Positions 9,197-14,190 of a DNA stretch of 14,190 nt are shown one piece after another. Within the stretch, counting starts at the first letter, position 1, and every line of letters begins with the position of its first letter. Source of the DNA: Cyclostephanos tholiformis (taxonomy: Eukaryota; Bacillariophyta; Thalassiosirophyceae; Thalassiosirales; Thalassiosiraceae); the NCBI GenBank assembly GCA_036939975.1, contig JALLPB010001090.1, positions 1 through 14,190 of the forward strand, given 5' to 3'. Position numbers and translations under genes: made by a program. The notes below the pieces were generated by a model. The model was not told where the DNA came from. It ran no database searches and saw only the letters and a list, made by a program, of their open reading frames with translations.

Positions 9197-11119
9197 ATGT
9201 CAACCTTTCGTCCGAAGCAACTCACGGGGACTCCCCGCTCCATATGGCATCCATCCTGGTCGACGGCTCTGCCGACAACCGCGACATCGGTGGGAGGAGC
9301 GTCGAGGCAGGCCTCCGCCGCCATGACCCCTCGCTCCATATGGCATCCGTCCTGGTCCACGGCGACCTCGACAGCGCCGGCGAAGAGCACCGATTCGAAG
9401 GCGGAATCGATGAATTCCCTCCCATCCCCCCCTCGATCTAGGAAAAAAATCGGCTGTCGCTCGTCGTTGGAATTTTTGGATGGAGGGCATGACGACACGG
9501 TGGCTCCACGCCCCCCCTCTCGCGCGAGCAAGGGCAAGCGAAATTTGCGGAGGGCTGAGCGACGAATGTCACCCGAGGGCAAAACCAAATTGGATGCGCT
9601 GTTAAATTTGACAGATGCGACCGACTACTTAGTTTTCGACGAAGATGCAGACGAAATCACGACGTCCGCGGTCCCTGAGGTGAAGGCGGCTGGACACACC
9701 AAGAAAAGGGTGGTAGCAACGACCGCTCATGCCGGGGAATCGACATCGAATTTAACTGATAAAACAGAGAAACGTACGCCAAACGAGGAGGTTGTCCGAT
9801 CTGTCGGGTTCAAATCGCGCTCTTCGAGTCAGGTCACGCCCAAAGCAAACGCGGCAAACAAATCGAAACACAGCCCCATTCCGTCGTTTTCGCCGATTGA
9901 TTATCGGCCTCTGAATCACCACGCAAATGGGGCAGAATGTCCCGAGACCTCTTCCATGCTGAAATCATACGTCGAAAAATGGACGAAACCGTCATCGGAT
10001 GATAATGATGACTATCTAACCGAATCGAATGACCAATCTCGTTTTGAGGACAGAAAACATTCATCAATTGTGGTCGATTCATCCGATGAGAGAGATAATG
10101 TGCCCTCGCCTTCAGCGGCAAATGAAGATTTAGACGTCGAGTACGGACGATTGGCATTGCTCAAGCAGGAGTTGGAGCGTAAGATTCAAGAACGGGCATT
10201 GGATGTGACAAGAGCGCACGGCGGCGTTGCGGAGGCATCCGAACGACTGAGCCCTCTATTGGGGCAACAATTCTCCACCATGAACGATCGCAAGGATGGC
10301 ATGGCCCCGTCTACCACGGGTACTAGAGAGGGTTTGGAGCACGAATACGGTCAGCTGACATTTTTCAAGCGGCAGTTAGAGCGCAAACTGCAAATGCAGA
10401 GTTTCGACGCGAGAGCTTCATCCCCGGATGTGAAGTCAGTTACAAATGTTGATGTCATGGAAATACGGAGGGAGGGAATCACAAGACATGACGAAACACC
10501 CACCAGAGAGGACGTTGAGTTTGGAGAGATGGTCTACCAACAACGAATGGCAGAGCTGAAGAGGTTTGATTTGCAGGGTAGCTCGACTGATGATGACGGC
10601 TATGCCGCCACTAAATATGACGGGAATGGTGGGAGAGAGAACAGCTTACCGTCGCATCGTGGAGTTCGGACGCGCGGGGTCGCGAAATATCGCCCTGATC
10701 ATTTTGACGAAAATCACGATACTGCATACGACCGATCCTTTTCTAATACGAAAACGAAGAAACGACGAAAGAGACGCGTGGTCGAGACAATCACACGCGT
10801 GATACACGAAGAATCCGAAGAGGAGGGGTCTGCTTCTACAGGAGGAGATAGACATGAGACAGGTCGTAGTTTCAGTCTTAGGGATCGTCATGGAGATGAC
10901 CGTCATACAGGCTACCGTGAGCCGTCGAACCATCGCAGGGGACGTTTTTTTTCGCCGAAAATGGAGGCGCACGAGCTCCGTAATCCTGGCAGGGACTACA
11001 ATGCTTACGACGAGAGTGGAAGTGACTCCTCTCAAGGCTTTGTTGATGACGAGCGTCGTCCATATCAAACAAAATGGCGGTCGAGGAAAAGAAAAAAGGC
11101 CCCCAGGAGGGAAAAGTAG
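9197..11119 (+). CDS. Basic, largely disordered protein with internal repeats; family unknown
   Basis: A single open frame of 640 codons; I do not recognise a family. The composition is rich in Ser, Asp, Glu, Arg and Lys, with few long hydrophobic stretches and no signal peptide. A 12-residue motif, PRSIWHPSWSTA, occurs twice, at residues 13-24 and 45-56. Three related helical segments occur at about 310-336 (LDVEYGRLALLKQELERK), 378-404 (LEHEYGQLTFFKRQLERK) and, more diverged, 438-460 (EDVEFGEMVYQQRMAELK). Basic tracts resembling nuclear localisation signals are KTKKRRKRR at 519-527 and the last 15 residues (KWRSRKRKK). A nuclear scaffold or nucleic-acid-associated role is inferred only. ATG 9197 is a reasonable start, though the frame is open for some codons upstream. 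Despite its low complexity, an open frame this long with repeated peptide motifs supports a real gene. Confidence 0.7.
   Translation: MSTFRPKQLTGTPRSIWHPSWSTALPTTATSVGGASRQASAAMTPRSIWHPSWSTATSTAPAKSTDSKAESMNSLPSPPRSRKKIGCRSSLEFLDGGHDDTVAPRPPSRASKGKRNLRRAERRMSPEGKTKLDALLNLTDATDYLVFDEDADEITTSAVPEVKAAGHTKKRVVATTAHAGESTSNLTDKTEKRTPNEEVVRSVGFKSRSSSQVTPKANAANKSKHSPIPSFSPIDYRPLNHHANGAECPETSSMLKSYVEKWTKPSSDDNDDYLTESNDQSRFEDRKHSSIVVDSSDERDNVPSPSAANEDLDVEYGRLALLKQELERKIQERALDVTRAHGGVAEASERLSPLLGQQFSTMNDRKDGMAPSTTGTREGLEHEYGQLTFFKRQLERKLQMQSFDARASSPDVKSVTNVDVMEIRREGITRHDETPTREDVEFGEMVYQQRMAELKRFDLQGSSTDDDGYAATKYDGNGGRENSLPSHRGVRTRGVAKYRPDHFDENHDTAYDRSFSNTKTKKRRKRRVVETITRVIHEESEEEGSASTGGDRHETGRSFSLRDRHGDDRHTGYREPSNHRRGRFFSPKMEAHELRNPGRDYNAYDESGSDSSQGFVDDERRPYQTKWRSRKRKKAPRREK
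9236..9363 (+). repeat. 32-bp direct repeat encoding PRSIWHPSWSTA
   Basis: Copies at 9236-9267 and 9332-9363 agree at 30 of 32 bases and are 96 bases apart, exactly 32 codons, so the frame is kept. This looks like a recent internal duplication inside the coding sequence. Confidence 0.85.
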
Positions 11120-11500
11120 AGAAAAAATGGTAGGCGCAAAGCCAGGGCCCTACTACCAGAAGTCCGACTAAGGAAAGTCTGACTAGCAGAATTCACTTAC
11201 ATACCTGTCAATCCATGCTGGAGTCATTGCATTGATACATGTCTTAGCAACTTAGCGTTGCGCTAAAACTGCTTGTTGTGTTTGCATTTTACATATTTTT
11301 ATTCGCGCCGTGTACCACGATGCTGTCCGAATTTCATCAATATGTGTCAAAAATAATGTTCGTAACCAAAATTAAGAATGAACTACTACCAATGGCACGG
11401 CATATCGTGTTATTAATTCCCGCTCCATCCTCTACCCTATGCGGAAAAGAGTATTGAAAATGGGCAACGCACGCGACCGATAGAAGGGGGACGATCGAGA
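11120..11500. other. Convergent 3' spacer
   Basis: These 381 bases between the disordered-protein gene and the carboxypeptidase gene must carry both 3' untranslated regions. It holds an imperfect 11-bp direct repeat (AAGTCCGACTA at 11160-11170, AAGTCTGACTA at 11175-11185) and a small perfect hairpin, TTAGCG-ttg-CGCTAA, at 11252-11266. No gene is supportable. Confidence 0.6.
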
Positions 11501-13344
11501 TCAGCCTCGTTGCCTGCCCGGGAATCTGTCCGTGGGGACGATGTACTCGTCCTCCTCCGAGAAGGCTTTCCAAAAGTCTCCCTCCGCCCTCAGGTATGGA
11601 TGCACCCTGACGAGTGCCTCGACCAGATTCGATCCCAGCCTCTTACACCTCTCGAGGCCTAGGCCAACTTCCGGATCGGGATTCGTCGCGCAGTCCTTGT
11701 ACGGTATTTCCAACGTCAATCCGAGACAATTGAATCGATTCGATACATGCTTCGTCGCCCTGGTCATGCCATCCAGGGCATTCTCCTCGCTTAATGGTGG
11801 AGGGTAACCGTATACCTTCTGTACGTCTGGATTCGCTCGTTTATATCCCTCGACGAAATATCCGTGTAGGCTCCGGATCCTATCGCCCCAGACGGGTGTT
11901 TTCGCACATCCCGAAAAGAACACGTACGGAATAGTCTCGTCGCCGTGCACGTCCAGGAAGAAGTCGCATCCGATCTCGTCCATCCTCCTGATTATGGCGA
12001 GTACCTCCGGCGACCTGTGCGACGTGGGAGCCGCGTATTGATATCCCTCGACGTTAGTATCGGCCCATTCGCGATTGAGATTCGCGCCCGCCGCATTCGT
12101 TCGGAGGTGACCGAGGACCGATCCGTCGGGATTCACGTTGGGGATCACATGTAATCGATAGCCCTCCAAAAGTGTCCTGGTCGCGTCGTCGATATCTCCG
12201 TTTTCTTCGCCCACGCCAAAGAGACGATGGAGGAGACCCTCGGCGAAGAATTCTGAAAAGGGGGGCGAGGATCATTGAATGCGAGTGTGCGGCGTATTAT
12301 ATATATTATTTTCATCGTCGTTTTTTTTCCCGATTCACAAGGTCCGAATATCAGTCACAAGGCGAAAAATTCGTAACGTCGGACGACCCGGGCAAGTCCA
12401 ATCAAGTGGTGGGTATTTTTGTCATACTCAACTCACCCGCCATGGTCTCCCCCGGATGCTGACGATGCTGTATCCACGCATTCAATTTTCCATTCCCCAC
12501 GGATAGGCATTCGATCTCCCGTCCATCGAGGGACGTCCCGATCGATTCGATTGCGGGGTTGTACGTGCCGCCGACGCGGCCACTTCTCATTCGGGACGTG
12601 CAATCGGATATCAGCCTCAGATGACGATCGTACCCGTACGGAGGCCAATACGAGAAGTAGGTCGATCCGTTCATCTCGTGCACGTGCGTCCACGTCAATG
12701 CGCCGGAATCGTCGACGTCGTATTCAGTAGTCAGGTTACGACGCCACCGATCGTCGTACGACGAATCGATGCCGTGAGAATTGTAACAGACCGTAGATCC
12801 CGGCCACGCATCGGGGAAGGAAGCGTCGGAGGCGTTGGCGATTACGTACGTGACGACGACGACGGACGCGGACGGTACGACGATCGTCGGTCCTCCACCC
12901 GCATCGTCGTCGTCGTCGACCGCCGCCGCCGCCGCCGGCTGTGGCTCGGGGGGGACGAGGCCGCTCACGAACGATCGGAACGAAAAGTACTGCATGTGCC
13001 CGACATTCTCGAGCTCGGTGTGCACGTCTGCGAAATATTCGTCATATATAATAATATGAAGCACACGCCCGCCGTTAGGGTGGAATATAATATATTCGGT
13101 ATACTATGTGAGGGAGACGACGCGGGATGAACAAGAGAAAAAAAAGCGGGGCGAAGGAAAAGGTAGTTCCTCTCCTCAACTCGCCTCTCCGGATCCGGAC
13201 CGTGACCGTGATCGCGACCTCCACCACTCCGTCGTCATTTCTTCGATCGTCGTCGGGTATAGTCGTCAGGACGACCGGCTCGGAATGGGATACGAACTCT
13301 ACGTTCCCCCCGTCGTGGGTGGCGGTGATGCTGACTTTCACCAT
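11501..13344 (-). CDS. M14 zinc carboxypeptidase, bacterial cytosolic carboxypeptidase-like, three exons
   Basis: Exons are 13344-13185, 13027-12437 and 12252-11501; they sum to 501 codons (500 aa). ATG 13344 is the first start after an in-frame stop at 13366-13368. The N-terminal beta-sandwich domain typical of cytosolic carboxypeptidases spans roughly residues 1-200 (THDGGNVEF, VRIRRDVHTELENVG, YFSFRSF, SYWPPYGYDRHLRLI). The catalytic domain follows. Zinc ligands are H244 and E247 in RQHPGETMAE and H353 in DVHGDE. Substrate-binding residues are expected in LRTNAAGANLNREW (N310, R311), and the general base is E432 in LTLEIPYKD. All catalytic residues are present. The closest pattern I know is that of bacterial M14 CCPs, not the tubulin deglutamylases of animals; the substrate is unknown. 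The protein is longer than the usual bacterial length of about 375-380 aa, partly because of a 30-residue Ala/Asp-rich loop insertion near 77-106. Confidence 0.88.
12253..12436 (-). other. Carboxypeptidase intron 2 (184 nt, phase 1)
   Basis: On the minus strand the donor is GCGG|GTGAGT and the acceptor is CCTTTTCAG. The split codon G|AA restores the conserved HPGETMAEFFAEGLL, which runs through the zinc-binding motif. Confidence 0.9.
12904..12938. repeat. Trinucleotide repeats (TCG)5 and (CGC)5 within the carboxypeptidase
   Basis: TCG is repeated five times at 12904-12918, and CGC five times from 12921. On the coding minus strand these give runs of five alanines and five aspartates in a loop of the N-terminal domain. 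Length variation here would stay in frame. Confidence 0.85.
13028..13184 (-). other. Carboxypeptidase intron 1 (157 nt, phase 1, GC-AG)
   Basis: On the minus strand the donor is GAGAG|GCGAGT and the acceptor is TATTTCGCAG. The joined codon G|AC gives VRIRRDVHTELENVG, which matches the expected N-domain pattern. I found no GT donor of matching phase with a good consensus nearby. Confidence 0.7.
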
Positions 13345-13720
13345 CGTTGGGATCTTCGAGCTCAATTATATTATGGTATGTATTTAGGTGTTCGGGTTTG
13401 TGCAGAATTCAACCGAAGTACTTAGTATTTTCAAAATTTTCACTCTAGCTTCTACAAACTAGATAAAATACGCATACTATTCGTACGTACACGAGGAACT
13501 CATATTTATTTTCCTTTATTTTTTGATAATCTGTTCATATTACAGCCTTTGGCAAGGTATTTCTGCCACTCCAGGTTGCACTGGGAGTGTGATAATTATA
13601 TTTTTTTGCAACCCATTTAATTAGTGCGCCGTAACAAAAAAATCAACTGGATACATATGCAGGAACACCAAAAACTCTACATTCTGCGTATCAGAGAGTA
13701 CACACCCACAACAAAAAAAA
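13345..13720. other. Upstream region of the carboxypeptidase gene
   Basis: This AT-rich non-coding stretch lies upstream of the minus-strand start at 13344. It contains the decamer CGTACGTACA at 13482-13491 and an imperfect hairpin at 13567-13589 (CACTCCAG / CTGGGAGTG). No further exon or RNA gene is supportable. Confidence 0.5.
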
Positions 13721-14190
13721 CATGCCAACCATGGGTGACATCCGCCACAGCCTCTGCTGCCATCCTGTGGAAGTCTGTCGCTGGTTCCGGCATGACACTC
13801 CCACTCAGAACATCGTGGCCGGCGCTCTGATCGCTCTGTTTTTGTTTTTTTTCACGAGGGGGGGGGAGTTCTGTCGCTCCTTTTACCAGTGCTTGTTAAA
13901 GCGATTTTTTTCCACGACGGAAAAAATCTGCCACTGCCTCTGCCACCGCTCATCACTGTCTTCCGCCCATCCTGACACTATGCACGAGCTCGCGACATCT
14001 TGAGCAATGCCGGGTACGTGCCCACGCAGGGGATCTCTTTTTGGCATGGAAACCCCCCCCCATCGAAAAAATAGAGAGGGACAACAATGAGCGACGTCAG
14101 CCACGGCGTCGCCACCCACGGCAGTCTGCCTCCCGTCTCGCCGCAACGCGCATGATCATCACATCACTTACGATGCCCGTCATGCTTGGC
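13721..14190. repeat. Low-complexity tail with degenerate GCCAC/GCCTCTGC repeats
   Basis: No convincing gene. Variants of GCCACAGCCTCTGC recur near 13744 and 13931, and a diverged ATG-led segment at 13731 resembles one at 14088. Homopolymer runs (eight T near 13843, eight G near 13860, eight C near 14051) break any long pattern. A near-perfect hairpin, GATTTTTTTCC/GGAAAAAATC, lies at 13903-13928. It could be the decayed end of a repetitive element, but nothing identifies which. Confidence 0.4.
13903..13928. repeat. Near-perfect A/T-stem hairpin
   Basis: The arms GATTTTTTTCC and GGAAAAAATC flank the loop ACGAC; one extra T bulges. No adjacent gene explains it. It may be a terminal structure of a repeat or a chance pairing of homopolymer runs. 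Confidence 0.4.

Noticed and set aside
10646..11068. Minus-strand frame of 140 codons opposite the disordered-protein gene
   Set aside because: It has no recognisable motif and overlaps the low-complexity sense frame, so it is probably a shadow.
12402..13064. Carboxypeptidase N-terminus starting at the methionine at 13064
   Set aside because: The first 12 residues (MLHIIIYDEYFA) are translated intron sequence ending in a CAG acceptor, and the conserved N-domain begins in the exon upstream.
13722..14003. Plus-strand frame of 93 codons, Cys-rich with one hydrophobic stretch
   Set aside because: The hydrophobic part is translated homopolymer T, there is no family resemblance, and the region is repetitive.
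14166..14183. Minus-strand 12-base ATG exon with a GTAAGT donor at the right edge
   Set aside because: It resembles the lipase microexon in form, but no downstream exon with open, conserved coding sequence can be found on that strand before the carboxypeptidase gene.
1..14190. CRISPR arrays, tRNA or rRNA genes, prokaryotic operons
   Set aside because: No regularly spaced repeats, cloverleaf-like sequences or rRNA segments were seen, and the introns show a nuclear eukaryotic region.

Overview
The window is nuclear DNA from a eukaryote with short spliceosomal introns. Six introns of 68 to 184 bases can be placed from the reading frame and protein-family continuity. Five have GT-AG borders and one appears to be GC-AG. 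Compact genes, small introns, an intact piggyBac-type transposase gene, an EDR2-like PH protein and a bacterial-type M14 carboxypeptidase together suggest a unicellular alga or other protist. A diatom or related stramenopile is my best guess. That assignment is inferred from gene content and not proven.

Layout, left to right. (1) Bases 1-2337 hold a piggyBac-superfamily transposase gene on the plus strand, intronless and open over 706 codons. A TATA-like box lies in the loop of an inverted repeat just upstream. (2) Bases 2338-2775 are AT-rich and non-coding. They contain a single N flanked by two identical 53-bp copies, which looks like an unmerged contig overlap. (3) Bases 2776-5578 hold a four-exon plus-strand gene for a membrane sn-1-specific diacylglycerol lipase of 854 aa, whose first coding exon is only 12 bases. 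(4) Bases 5828-8957 hold a convergent minus-strand two-exon gene for a 1009-aa protein with a PH domain and a C-terminal EDR2_C (DUF1336) domain. (5) Bases 9197-11119 hold a plus-strand gene, divergent from the previous one, for a 640-aa basic, mostly disordered protein with internal repeats and nuclear-localisation-like tracts. I do not recognise its family. (6) Bases 11501-13344 hold a minus-strand three-exon gene for a 500-aa M14 zinc carboxypeptidase close to the bacterial cytosolic carboxypeptidases. (7) Bases 13345-14190 hold the upstream region of that gene and then a low-complexity, degenerate-repeat stretch with no supportable gene.

The genes do not form an operon or a visible functional cluster. 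Two of them act on lipids or lipid-binding: the diacylglycerol lipase and the PH/EDR2_C protein are convergent neighbours 249 bases apart. This may be chance. The main corrections to a naive reading-frame view are the spliced models: the 12-base initiating exon of the lipase, the added 50 N-terminal residues of the EDR2-like protein, and the three-exon carboxypeptidase joined through a probable GC-AG intron. I found no convincing evidence of a new multi-gene system.
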